DNA of 64,000 bases from Mangrovimonas sp. ST2L15 (GTDB lineage Bacteria; Bacteroidota; Bacteroidia; Flavobacteriales; Flavobacteriaceae), in assembly GCF_001280515.1 (NCBI RefSeq), contig NZ_LBIQ01000030.1:1382501-1446500 (forward strand), given 5' to 3'. The position numbers and the translations under genes were made by a program. Below the pieces are notes generated by a model, which worked only from the letters and a program-made list of their open reading frames with translations, had not been told where the DNA came from and did no database searches. Below are positions 42,414 to 51,775 of the stretch, one piece after another. The number at the start of each line of letters is the position of its first letter. The stretch's first letter is position 1.

Positions 42414-44416
42414 TCTTGTTTGAGCTTATCCAGTTGATCTTGATAAGCTTTTATTTTATCCCTGAATTTAGCGGCTTCCAAAAAGTCTAAAGATTTGGCT
42501 GCATGTTCCATGTGCTTTCTATTTTCACGTACCAGTTTTTCTAAATCTTTTTTGGATAAATAATCATTTTCCGGTTCTGCTGCTTGAGCAACTTCGCTTT
42601 CATATTGATACGTCTTTAATCCAGACTTGGCCAAGGCACTGTCGATACCTTTTTTAAGAGGCGTAGGTGTTATGTTATTTGCGGTATTGTAATTTATTTG
42701 TTTTTCGCGTCTGTAATTGGTCTCGTCAATAGTTCGTTGCATGCTATTGGTAATTTTGTCAGCATACATAATGGCTTTCCCATTAATATTTCTTGCAGCA
42801 CGACCAACAGTTTGTGTTAAGGATCTTTCGGATCTCAAAAAGCCCTCTTTATCAGCATCCAAAATGGCGACTAACGATACCTCTGGTAAGTCAAGCCCCT
42901 CTCTTAAAAGGTTGACGCCAACCAAAACATCAAATAACCCTTTCCTTAAATCTTGCATAATTTCGACCCGCTCTAAGGTGTCTACATCACTGTGAATATA
43001 CCTTACCCGTATTTGAATTCGTGCTAGATACTTCGTAAGTTCTTCGGCCATACGTTTTGTCAGGGTAGTGACCAATGTTCGCTCATCTTTTTCAACACGT
43101 TGTTGAATCTCTTCAATTAGATCATCAATTTGGTTTAAGCTAGGTCTTACTTCAATAATAGGATCCAATAAGCCAGTGGGTCTAATCACTTGCTCCACAT
43201 AAATACCTCCAGATTTTTTTAGTTCATAATCTGCAGGCGTAGCACTTACGTAAATAACTTGATTTTGTAAAGCTTCAAATTCTTCAAACTTCAAAGGACG
43301 GTTATCCATGGCAGCTGGAAGTCTGAAACCGTATTCCACCAAATTCTCCTTTCTGCTACGGTCACCGCCGTACATGGCATGAACTTGAGAAATCGTCACG
43401 TGACTTTCATCAACAACCATTAAATAATCATCAGGGAAATAATCCAACAAACAGAAAGGTCTGGTTCCTGGCTTTCTGCCATCTAGATACCTAGAATAAT
43501 TTTCAATTCCCGAACAGTATCCCAATTCCCGAATCATTTCCAAGTCAAATTCGGTTCGCTCCTTTAATCGTTTGGCTTCAAGATGTTTGCCAATATCCTT
43601 AAAATAGTCGTATTGTTTTACCAGGTCATCCTGTATGTCCTTAATGGCATTTTGAAGCACTTCAGGAGAGGTTACAAACATATTAGCTGGATAAATATTG
43701 AGTCTTTCATAATGTTCAATAACCTGATTTGTTTGCACATCAAAGGCCTCAATATCTTCTATCTCATCTCCAAAAAAATGGATTCTGAAAGCATTATCAG
43801 CATAACCGGGAAAGACGTCAACCGTATCTCCCTTTATTCTGAAATTTCCGTTATTAAATTCGGCTTCAGTTCTTGAGTAAAGACTTTGAACAAGTTGGTG
43901 CAAAAGTTTGGTTCTTGAAATGACTTGATCACGTTCAATGGTAATCACGTTTTTTTGAAATTCAACAGGGTTACCGATACCATATAAACAAGATACCGAC
44001 GCGACAACCAAAACATCTCTTCTTCCTGAAAGTAAGGACGAAGTGGTACTCAGTCTCAATTTTTCTATTTCTTCATTTATAGATAAATCTTTTTCTATAT
44101 AGGTTCCCGTAACTGGAATGTAAGCCTCTGGTTGGTAATAGTCGTAATAGGATACAAAATACTCAACGGCATTATCTGGAAAAAACTGTTTGAACTCTGA
44201 GTAAAGTTGGGCTGCCAAAGTTTTGTTATGAGCTAAAACCAGGGTAGGTTTCTGAACATTTTCTACGACATTGGCAATGCTAAATGTTTTACCAGAACCA
44301 GTCACACCCAAAAGGGTTTGGTATTTTTCATCAGAATTTATTCCCTCTGTTAATTGCCTGATGGCTTGGGGTTGATCGCCAGTTGGGTTAAATTCAGATT
44401 TGACTTGAAATTTCAT
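42410..44416 (-). CDS. uvrB: Excinuclease ABC subunit B
   Basis: This 668-residue helicase-like subunit performs damage verification in nucleotide excision repair. Walker A GVTGSGKT is at residues 37-44. VSYYDYYQPEAYIP is the beta-hairpin that inserts into damaged DNA, VVDESH the Walker B motif, and VGVNLLREGLDLPEVSLVAI and QTVGRAARN helicase motifs V and VI. A UVR domain (KLVRENRKHMEHAAKSLDFLEAAKFRD) is at the C terminus. It starts 18 bases after the stop of a type IX secreted protein gene on the same strand, so read-through from that gene is possible. Confidence 0.97.
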   Translation of the reverse strand: MKFQVKSEFNPTGDQPQAIRQLTEGINSDEKYQTLLGVTGSGKTFSIANVVENVQKPTLVLAHNKTLAAQLYSEFKQFFPDNAVEYFVSYYDYYQPEAYIPVTGTYIEKDLSINEEIEKLRLSTTSSLLSGRRDVLVVASVSCLYGIGNPVEFQKNVITIERDQVISRTKLLHQLVQSLYSRTEAEFNNGNFRIKGDTVDVFPGYADNAFRIHFFGDEIEDIEAFDVQTNQVIEHYERLNIYPANMFVTSPEVLQNAIKDIQDDLVKQYDYFKDIGKHLEAKRLKERTEFDLEMIRELGYCSGIENYSRYLDGRKPGTRPFCLLDYFPDDYLMVVDESHVTISQVHAMYGGDRSRKENLVEYGFRLPAAMDNRPLKFEEFEALQNQVIYVSATPADYELKKSGGIYVEQVIRPTGLLDPIIEVRPSLNQIDDLIEEIQQRVEKDERTLVTTLTKRMAEELTKYLARIQIRVRYIHSDVDTLERVEIMQDLRKGLFDVLVGVNLLREGLDLPEVSLVAILDADKEGFLRSERSLTQTVGRAARNINGKAIMYADKITNSMQRTIDETNYRREKQINYNTANNITPTPLKKGIDSALAKSGLKTYQYESEVAQAAEPENDYLSKKDLEKLVRENRKHMEHAAKSLDFLEAAKFRDKIKAYQDQLDKLKQD

Positions 44417-44434
44417 AGGTTCAATGTAATAGAA

Positions 44435-46750
44435 TTATCGAATCAATGCAAAATGTCCCAGATATACTTTTCCATTTGGTAAAGTCGCTTTATACCAATA
44501 ATCATTACTGGGCATTAATTGATTTTCATAGAAACCACTCCAACCAGCATCGTTCCCAAGAAGTGTTGTTAACAGTTTTCCGTAGCGGTCAAATATTTGA
44601 ATGGTCATGCCATAAAATTCGGGACTTACACCATAAGGATTCCAGGTGTCGTTTTCACTATCGCCATTGGGGGTGAAAAATTTCGGGAACCCCAGAATAG
44701 CCACTTCTTCGGTAACTGTGCCACAGCCATCCAAGTTTAGAACTTGAACGGTATGAAATCCAGCTGGAACGTTGAAAAAAATATGAGACAGCTGGAATTG
44801 GCCGCCATCCAACCCAAATAAATAATCTCCATTACCAGTAACGTTGACAGTTAAGGAGCTAGGAGCATCCGTGGTTTGTATGTTCTCAATTTGAGCTGGT
44901 TCTGATGCTAGAACATCAAAATTCCTAATGGCTGAACAACCGTAAAGATTGGTAGCCAAAACACTGTAGGTTCCTAACTGATTGATTTCAATATTGGGTG
45001 TGTCAAAACCTAAAGGCATTCCATTTAAGGTCCATTCATAGGTAAGTGGAGCGGCATTATTAGGATTGGCAGAAAGTGTTATGGTTTCGGGATAAAAGTT
45101 TGTACAATATTTTATTTCTTCGTCGGGAGGTAAAACAGGGTTCTCATAAACCTGTAATATCAACTCAGCAATACTGTAACACATACTGTTGTTATCAATC
45201 CTTACATAAATGGTTTGGTAATAGGCTTGCTCGTTGGTATAGCTCGAAGGCAATGAATTTACACTGAGTTCGGCATCTTCCAGTGAATAGAAATAGGAGA
45301 CTTGCGAACCATTTGGTACAAGGGCTTGAATTTCAGTTGTGTAAGCACTTAAGTTAAAATCGGCAAAGCCATCATTGGGACTTTCATCACATTGTGTGAG
45401 GGCCTCTAAATCCAAATCATTTTGAGAGACATCCAACGTTATTTCAGCAATTGCAAAACATCCAAAAGTGTTTTCGACTCTTGCGTAAACCACTTCGGAA
45501 AGTGACGAATTGTTATAGTTTGTCATGTTTTCTATAGGAGAATCCTCTTCTTGTGCCTGTTCCAGGCTATTGTAAAACCCCGAAATGAATTGGTCATTGT
45601 TTGTGATCACCATCTCTTCGGCAGTGAGTAAATTGTAGGTACTCAATCCATCACCGTTGAAATCACAATTAACCAAGTTTGCATTAGTTGGGTTGGGATT
45701 CTCAGAATACTCAATAGTAATTTCGCCATAGGAAATGCAATTGTTTTCTAAGTTAACTTCAACATGATATGTTCCTGCTTCTGTCACTTCATATTCTGTA
45801 CAATTAAGACATGGGATAGTAGGGATGGGGTCTCCTTCTTTGTACCACAAGTAAGAAGCACCGTTGGATGGTTCTACGCTTAGGATTAATGACTCGCCTT
45901 CGCAAAGTGGATTGCCTGTTGATATTAATCTATCGGGGCCTAAATCGGATCCAAGTTGAAAGCTACCCGCTTCTAAAAATACGGCTGAGTCATATCGGTA
46001 GTTTTGTTCATCAGCGATCACCAACTTAACATGATACGTTTGATTCGGGATGACATTTGCTTCTGCCGTCAAAATGCTTGTTTGTCCATTAAAGTTTATA
46101 GGTGCAGAAGGACCATTCCAACTACCAAAATATTCTTCATTGATTGGGTTACATCCTCCTGGAATACCAGAATGAACTGTAGTAACCTTAACCGGAGTTT
46201 GCGTGTTGGGGACTAAAGCAATATTGGTGTATTGTTGTTGGTCTGCTGGTCTGATTAAAAACCCGAATAGGTCTGAATATTGACAGGTGTTGCTATTACC
46301 TTCTTGATATTCTTCTGAAGCAAAAATGTATCTGAATTTTATTTGGTCTGCTACGGAAACAAAATCAAATTCCAGAATGGAGGCATTGGTTGTATTTGAT
46401 TCGTCCAAAATATTTTCCAAATCTTGATCTCCACCCCAATTGGGTGCATCATCGTCACTTAAGGAGGTATTGGGACCTGGAACATTTTGAAGCCTTCCAG
46501 TACTTAGAACGAGCCCACTATCAAATGGAAAACTAGATCCGTTGGCTTCAAAATAACCATAACTTTGATCGGAACCTCCAAAATTACCACCTACCACATT
46601 GGTTACTATAATATCAGTAATACAATCACTGTTGATAAGAATATCTTCAATGAGTTGTTGAGGGGTATAGGTTTGGCTATCCACGGTTACATTCTGTGAA
46701 AAGCTCTTTATGGAAAAAAAAATAAAGAATGCTAAAAAGTAGTTCTTCAT
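44435..46750 (-). CDS. Type IX secreted protein: choice-of-anchor L domain, 2 modules, type B sorting domain
   Basis: The 771-residue protein has a signal peptide (MKNYFLAFFIFFSIKSFSQ). Residues about 25-265 form a choice-of-anchor L domain (YGYFEANGSSFPFDSGLVLS, FRYIFASEEYQEG). An Ig-like stretch follows, then two Cys/Asp modules (from VNCDFNGDGLSTYNL and TQCDESPNDGFADFNL), a second Ig-like region, and the C-terminal gliding-motility domain. That domain has KFFTPNGDSENDTWNPYGV, IFDRYGKLLTTL, DYWYKATLPNGK, and ends HFALIR. It should pass the outer membrane by the type IX system and stay at the surface; the role is probably adhesion or matrix. A TATCTTTG -7 box is at 46768-46775. Confidence 0.88.
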   Translation of the reverse strand: MKNYFLAFFIFFSIKSFSQNVTVDSQTYTPQQLIEDILINSDCITDIIVTNVVGGNFGGSDQSYGYFEANGSSFPFDSGLVLSTGRLQNVPGPNTSLSDDDAPNWGGDQDLENILDESNTTNASILEFDFVSVADQIKFRYIFASEEYQEGNSNTCQYSDLFGFLIRPADQQQYTNIALVPNTQTPVKVTTVHSGIPGGCNPINEEYFGSWNGPSAPINFNGQTSILTAEANVIPNQTYHVKLVIADEQNYRYDSAVFLEAGSFQLGSDLGPDRLISTGNPLCEGESLILSVEPSNGASYLWYKEGDPIPTIPCLNCTEYEVTEAGTYHVEVNLENNCISYGEITIEYSENPNPTNANLVNCDFNGDGLSTYNLLTAEEMVITNNDQFISGFYNSLEQAQEEDSPIENMTNYNNSSLSEVVYARVENTFGCFAIAEITLDVSQNDLDLEALTQCDESPNDGFADFNLSAYTTEIQALVPNGSQVSYFYSLEDAELSVNSLPSSYTNEQAYYQTIYVRIDNNSMCYSIAELILQVYENPVLPPDEEIKYCTNFYPETITLSANPNNAAPLTYEWTLNGMPLGFDTPNIEINQLGTYSVLATNLYGCSAIRNFDVLASEPAQIENIQTTDAPSSLTVNVTGNGDYLFGLDGGQFQLSHIFFNVPAGFHTVQVLNLDGCGTVTEEVAILGFPKFFTPNGDSENDTWNPYGVSPEFYGMTIQIFDRYGKLLTTLLGNDAGWSGFYENQLMPSNDYWYKATLPNGKVYLGHFALIR

Positions 46751-46767
46751 TAAGGAAAATTATGAGG

Positions 46768-46775
46768 CAAAGATA
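46768..46775 (-). promoter_or_regulatory. Bacteroidota -7 promoter box
   Basis: TATCTTTG on the minus strand matches TANNTTTG, 18 bases before the 771-residue gene. A TTTG exists upstream but with only 15 bases of spacing. Confidence 0.4.
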
Positions 46776-46817
46776 GCCATAATTAATAGCCAAACAGGTA
46801 TAAAAATCTGTTAAACC

Positions 46818-49800
46818 TTAGCGTTTTAAGGTGAAATGACTCTTTACGTCAAACGCTCTTTGACCTTTCACCACCTTTGCAACAAACCAGTAATCGGTGG
46901 CCGGCATATTTTCTCCATTATAGGTGCCATCCCAACCTGGAGAATCGTGGGTCAAAGCAGTTAATAATTTTCCGTATCTATCAAAAATATAAATGATGGT
47001 ACCCACAAGTTGGTCAACACCTGCAATATGCCAGGTGTCATTGTCCCCATCATTGTTGGGAGTAAAATAAAGTGGATAATCAATGACAACAATTTCTTTG
47101 ATAGCTGAGGCACATCCATTAAAGTCAATCACTTCTATGGTATGAACGCCCCAAGACACATTATAAAACACGTTTGATTCCTGTGGTGTCCCCCCATCAA
47201 TGGCGTATAAATATTCGCCAATACCATTCACCGTTACCGTGACATTATTCGGATCTGCAAAGTCTACAGACTCGGTGAATTCTATGGTGGCAGTTTCTGA
47301 TTCAATGACTTCAAATGATGTGGTTGTGGAGCAACCATCAATAGTTGTAACCGTAACAGAATAGGTTCCTGGATAGATTATTTGAGTTTGAGGAGTGGTT
47401 TGACTATTGGACCAAATATAGGTGTCGGTGTCGAAACCAGTTTCTGCCGAGACTACCAAGTTTTCAGCATTTAAACATATGGTTGAATCTGGGATTTCAA
47501 CCAATGGAATTCGATGGACAAAAAGCTGAAAGGTCGTGATGCTGAAACAGCTTGTTTCATTATTCTCCACCCGTATAAAAATGGTTTGTCCGTCAAAGGC
47601 ATTGTAATTCAAATCCAAAATTTCATTATTTTCATTAATGGCATTTTGAAGTGTTTCATAATAACCAGTGGTATAATTCTGTGGATTCAAACTTCCTATG
47701 ACCTGACTGGTTTGCTGAGATAGGTCGAAAGTTAACAGGCCATCAAAATCATCATCACATGACTCTAGGTTATTTGGTTGATTGATATTAGGGTTTGGAT
47801 AGGTAACCAAGTTGAATGAGTAAACTGTATAGCACCCAGTTTCCAAATTTTCAATTCTAATGAAAATTGTATCGCTATTGGATATGATTGTGTAACTGGT
47901 GTCTAATGGATTGATATTGGCATCTGCATCCGATCCATTTGTATAATATGTAATACTCAACCCAGTGGGGTCGTCAACAATAATAGTGTTGATGATGTTC
48001 AGGTCAAAACCAGAACTGTTACCTTGGCATAAAGGATATTCTTCAAACTCGTTTATTTCAGGAGGAAGGTTTAAATTGATATTTATGGGCACTACAGCAT
48101 AGCAATTGGAAACCGTATTATTTATTTTGACGTAAACTGTTTGTGGGTTGGTAATGTTGGTATAGCTTTCTGGGTTTGGAATACTAATGATGTCATTTTC
48201 GACATCTTCCATCGTTTCATGATATGAGATGACAATGTCATCTTGCCTGACATCCAAGATTTCCAATTCGGCAAGTGTTAGGTCATGAGTGGCATAACCA
48301 TCATCATCACAAAACTCAATATCCGAAGGAAAATTTACCTCAGGTGCAGGAATTACATTGATATCAAAACTAGTAATAGCATTACAAAAAGTACCATTAG
48401 CTATTCTCACAAAAATTTCTTGTGGATTAGCTGTGTTGGTGAAATCTAAATTGGTTATAGGAGCAAAATTATTGGTTGCGTCATAACCTGAAAAGTGAAA
48501 ACTAATTTCAAGATTATCATTAATTCCTTGAGAGATTTCATCTATTTTGGTGTTGAGGTCCACCTCAATTACACCATCATTAGACATGTCATCACATAAA
48601 AATAAATCTAACGGTTCATTGTATTCTGGTAGTGCACCTACATTCAAAAGGAAGGAGGAGACTCCAAAACACTCTTGATCGGATAAATTTTCAACCCGAC
48701 AGTAAATAATTTGGGGATTAACTGTATTTTGGTAAGCACTATATTTATCAAGGATATTGGTTCTGTTTATAGCGTCATTTTCAGTCTCAAAATAAAGCAC
48801 TTGTTTATCGGTTTGCCCATTCAAAATTTCCTCATCCTTTTCATATAAATGAAAATCTCCAAAGTTATTGGAATCTGCCTGACAATTGATGAAGTCTGTA
48901 ATGCCACCTTCAGGAAAAACGGGTAGCGTATTGATGTAAGCATAAAATGAGACAAAAGTATAACAGCCCGTGTCGTCATTTTCTATTTTAACATGAAGTT
49001 GTTGAGTCGCTGTAGTGACATTGGTTGGATCTGGAACGGGATTTATATTTGCAACAGCGTCTTCAAAATCGGTGAAAAAAGTAAAGGTTAATCCAGTGGT
49101 GTCATCGATAATTTCTGGGATTTTAGTTTCTAAATTAACCGTAAAATAACCATCGCCATCATCGTCACATTCTATAATGTCACTAGGAACATTGACATCA
49201 GGAACACCAATAATTTCGATTTCAATGGGTAAAATATCATAGCAGTTGGTAGAAAGGTCAATAACTTTAGCCCAGATGATTTGTGGGTTGGCTACATTAT
49301 AGAAAATAGGCGGAAGCAAATTTTCAACATTGGTGGCATCTTCTTCGGTTAAAAAGAATTGTACGGCAGATTGACTAATGTCTCCCACAATATCAGGTAT
49401 AAGACTTTGTAGGTCAATTGATGTGTATCCATCATTTATATAATCATCACAATATTGAAGGGGCTCCATTTCATCCAATTCAATGGGAGGGCTAAGAAAA
49501 ACATTTACAGAAATCAGTCGTTCACAGTCTTCTCCTGAAATGGTTAGATATAAAATAGTTGGGCTTTCTGTAACTGTATATGGTACGTTCTGAGGAATCG
49601 CATTAATTTCATCAACCTGATCTTCAAATGTTTCGAAATAGGTCACATCAAATGATTCGGTAAACTCTCCTATTAGTTGTTCTGTAATTTCAGTTAAGTC
49701 TATATCTTGCGTGCCGTCGTTACTGCTATCATCACAAAAATAAAAAGAGGAAGTAGAAAATTCAGTTTCAATAAGATCTACATAAAGTGTCACTGGAACT

Positions 49801-51656
49801 ATGGTAAGACACCCTGTTTCATCATCAACAACCCTTATATATATTGTTTGTAGTTCTTCGACCACATTTTCATAATTCGATTCGTTGGCGATCGGATTAC
49901 TTCCAGTTTCGGCATCTTCGTAGGTTTCATAAAAACTTATTGAGACTCCAGTCATTCCTTCCAAAACATCATCAATGATAGAGGTTAGGTCAAAGACATC
50001 AAAGCCATTTTGATCTTCCTCACAGGCATTAATCCAAAAGGGCTCTGAGGTGTCCACGTCCGGATTTGGGATTACCGTAATGTATATGGTCGTTGTTACA
50101 AAACATCCTGTTTCAGCATCATAAATTCTAATGTAAAGTGTGTTTTCGGGATTGGTATTTACATAAGAAAAAATAGGATTATTCCCAAGAGTGGCATCTT
50201 CTTGATTGTAGTGGTAGCTGATGTAGATATCAGGATTTCCTTGAGAGATTTCATCGGAAATAGGTCCTAGATCTATCTCTGCGAAGCCATTAGATTCTGG
50301 CCCAGAGCAGACCGTTACGGGCTCAGGTTCTGAATATTCAGGTAGCTGGTTGACAATAAGGTCAAAACTGGAATAGGCCAGGCAACCGTTTTCTGTATCT
50401 TGAATTCGTATGTATATCGTTTGGGGATTACTTGTATTTTGGTAAGGGGACGATAAGGGATTACTTCCACTCTGAGCTTCTTCCATACTTAAATGGTAGC
50501 TTATATTGTAACTAGAAGGAGGCACAGAACTTAGAACTTCACTGTTCTTTATGTTCAGGTCAAACAATTCCAGACCATCTTGGGATGGATCGTCACATAA
50601 TGAATAATTGGAAATCGGCTCAGAGGTTTGCTCTGAGTTAAGAATAATTTCCGCTTGGTCTTCTATGGTACAACTCGTATTGCTTATTTGAAAGGAAATT
50701 TCAACTTTGTAAATACCCGACTGTGTCACTGTCAAGGTTTCATTTGTTTCTCCACTTATTGGTACACCATTTAAAAACCACTGATAATTAGCATTTGGAT
50801 TTTCTATATCAGCATTTAGAACATAGGATTCTCCACAGGTGTTAATATCAGGTCCTAAATCTACTGTTGGATTAAAACTGTTTCCTTCAATAAATACAGC
50901 AGAATCGTAGTTTTTGTCAGTTTGATCAGCAATAACCATTTTAATATGGTATTGAACGTTTGGTTCTATAGATGCGGTAGCAGTCATGACCACTGTTCTT
51001 CCATTGAAATTGGTATCTCCCATATTAAACCCCGCAAAATATTCAATGTTCTCGTCAGGGCAAAACTCGACTATCTCTGGGTGAATTGTGTTGGTGTTAA
51101 CAGGAATGGATGTGTCTGGAATTACGGCAATATTTGTATAAGGATCAGTAGTTCCCGCTTCTTTGATTAGAAGTGCAAAACCGTCGGAATAGTTGCAAGG
51201 GAAATTGGAGTAATATTCTTCGGAAGCTAGAATATATCTAAATTGGATGACATTAGCTAAGGTGGCAAAATCAAACTCAATTGAAGTCGCATTCAAGGTG
51301 TTATCGATACCTAATGCGTTTTCCAAATCGGGGTCTGTGCCCCATGAATCATCACCTTCGTTTAGGTGGGTGCCAATCAACGTGTTTCCAGCCGATTGAA
51401 TGGTTCCTGTTGATAATATAATTCCATCTTGAAAAGGAAAGTTTGAAGTGGCCTTTTCAAAATATCCGTAAGAATTTATGTTGATGTTTTGCCCATTGAC
51501 ATCACTTGAAATATTAGAAATCTCAACGCAACCTTGGCCCAAATTCTGTTGAATTAAGGTTTCTAAAGTGGCCGTTGAAGTCGCGATTTGCTGAGCATGT
51601 ATGTTAAAAAATATACCTAGCAAAACAACTAAAAAACAAATAGATGGTTTGCTCAT
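46818..51656 (-). CDS. Giant type IX secreted protein, 11 modules (paralogue A)
   Basis: The 1612-residue protein has a signal peptide (ending FNIHAQ) and a choice-of-anchor L domain at about 25-265 (YILASEEYYSNFPC). An Ig-like strand region (YQWFLNGVPISG) follows. Eleven modules of about 95 residues lie at 351-1391, each opening with Cys-Asp and a DxxxDG-F-x-x-x-x-L pattern and closing with a TGCY-like Cys, giving two conserved cysteines per module. An Ig-like domain from 1392 leads to the type B sorting domain (YFTPNNDGDNDTW, FDRYGKLLTAL, ending SHFTLKR). It aligns end to end with the next gene upstream. Confidence 0.9.
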   Translation of the reverse strand: MSKPSICFLVVLLGIFFNIHAQQIATSTATLETLIQQNLGQGCVEISNISSDVNGQNININSYGYFEKATSNFPFQDGIILSTGTIQSAGNTLIGTHLNEGDDSWGTDPDLENALGIDNTLNATSIEFDFATLANVIQFRYILASEEYYSNFPCNYSDGFALLIKEAGTTDPYTNIAVIPDTSIPVNTNTIHPEIVEFCPDENIEYFAGFNMGDTNFNGRTVVMTATASIEPNVQYHIKMVIADQTDKNYDSAVFIEGNSFNPTVDLGPDINTCGESYVLNADIENPNANYQWFLNGVPISGETNETLTVTQSGIYKVEISFQISNTSCTIEDQAEIILNSEQTSEPISNYSLCDDPSQDGLELFDLNIKNSEVLSSVPPSSYNISYHLSMEEAQSGSNPLSSPYQNTSNPQTIYIRIQDTENGCLAYSSFDLIVNQLPEYSEPEPVTVCSGPESNGFAEIDLGPISDEISQGNPDIYISYHYNQEDATLGNNPIFSYVNTNPENTLYIRIYDAETGCFVTTTIYITVIPNPDVDTSEPFWINACEEDQNGFDVFDLTSIIDDVLEGMTGVSISFYETYEDAETGSNPIANESNYENVVEELQTIYIRVVDDETGCLTIVPVTLYVDLIETEFSTSSFYFCDDSSNDGTQDIDLTEITEQLIGEFTESFDVTYFETFEDQVDEINAIPQNVPYTVTESPTILYLTISGEDCERLISVNVFLSPPIELDEMEPLQYCDDYINDGYTSIDLQSLIPDIVGDISQSAVQFFLTEEDATNVENLLPPIFYNVANPQIIWAKVIDLSTNCYDILPIEIEIIGVPDVNVPSDIIECDDDGDGYFTVNLETKIPEIIDDTTGLTFTFFTDFEDAVANINPVPDPTNVTTATQQLHVKIENDDTGCYTFVSFYAYINTLPVFPEGGITDFINCQADSNNFGDFHLYEKDEEILNGQTDKQVLYFETENDAINRTNILDKYSAYQNTVNPQIIYCRVENLSDQECFGVSSFLLNVGALPEYNEPLDLFLCDDMSNDGVIEVDLNTKIDEISQGINDNLEISFHFSGYDATNNFAPITNLDFTNTANPQEIFVRIANGTFCNAITSFDINVIPAPEVNFPSDIEFCDDDGYATHDLTLAELEILDVRQDDIVISYHETMEDVENDIISIPNPESYTNITNPQTVYVKINNTVSNCYAVVPININLNLPPEINEFEEYPLCQGNSSGFDLNIINTIIVDDPTGLSITYYTNGSDADANINPLDTSYTIISNSDTIFIRIENLETGCYTVYSFNLVTYPNPNINQPNNLESCDDDFDGLLTFDLSQQTSQVIGSLNPQNYTTGYYETLQNAINENNEILDLNYNAFDGQTIFIRVENNETSCFSITTFQLFVHRIPLVEIPDSTICLNAENLVVSAETGFDTDTYIWSNSQTTPQTQIIYPGTYSVTVTTIDGCSTTTSFEVIESETATIEFTESVDFADPNNVTVTVNGIGEYLYAIDGGTPQESNVFYNVSWGVHTIEVIDFNGCASAIKEIVVIDYPLYFTPNNDGDNDTWHIAGVDQLVGTIIYIFDRYGKLLTALTHDSPGWDGTYNGENMPATDYWFVAKVVKGQRAFDVKSHFTLKR
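47484..50606 (-). repeat. Eleven tandem ~95-residue modules (paralogue A)
   Basis: This covers codons 351-1391 of the 1612-residue gene. Module openings read, in order, YSLCDD, TVCSGP, NACEED, YFCDDS, QYCDDY, IECDDD, FINCQA, FLCDDM, EFCDDD, PLCQGN and ESCDDD. Modules have diverged at the DNA level, so this is an old protein repeat rather than a DNA repeat. Confidence 0.85.
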
Positions 51657-51703
51657 TTTATTGTAGCAATTTTAATTTTTTTGAAAATGAGAAATTTAAA
51701 TGT

Positions 51704-51732
51704 AACAAAAAAATCCCCGATTAGGGGGATTT
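51704..51732 (-). terminator. Terminator after paralogue B
   Basis: Bases 51711-51718 pair with 51725-51732 (8 base pairs, rich in G-C), and the minus strand continues into seven T. It separates the two giant genes, so each is probably transcribed on its own. Confidence 0.8.
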
Positions 51733-51775
51733 GTAGATTATATTTGATAAAAAGTGATTTTTCTTTGCTAAGTCA

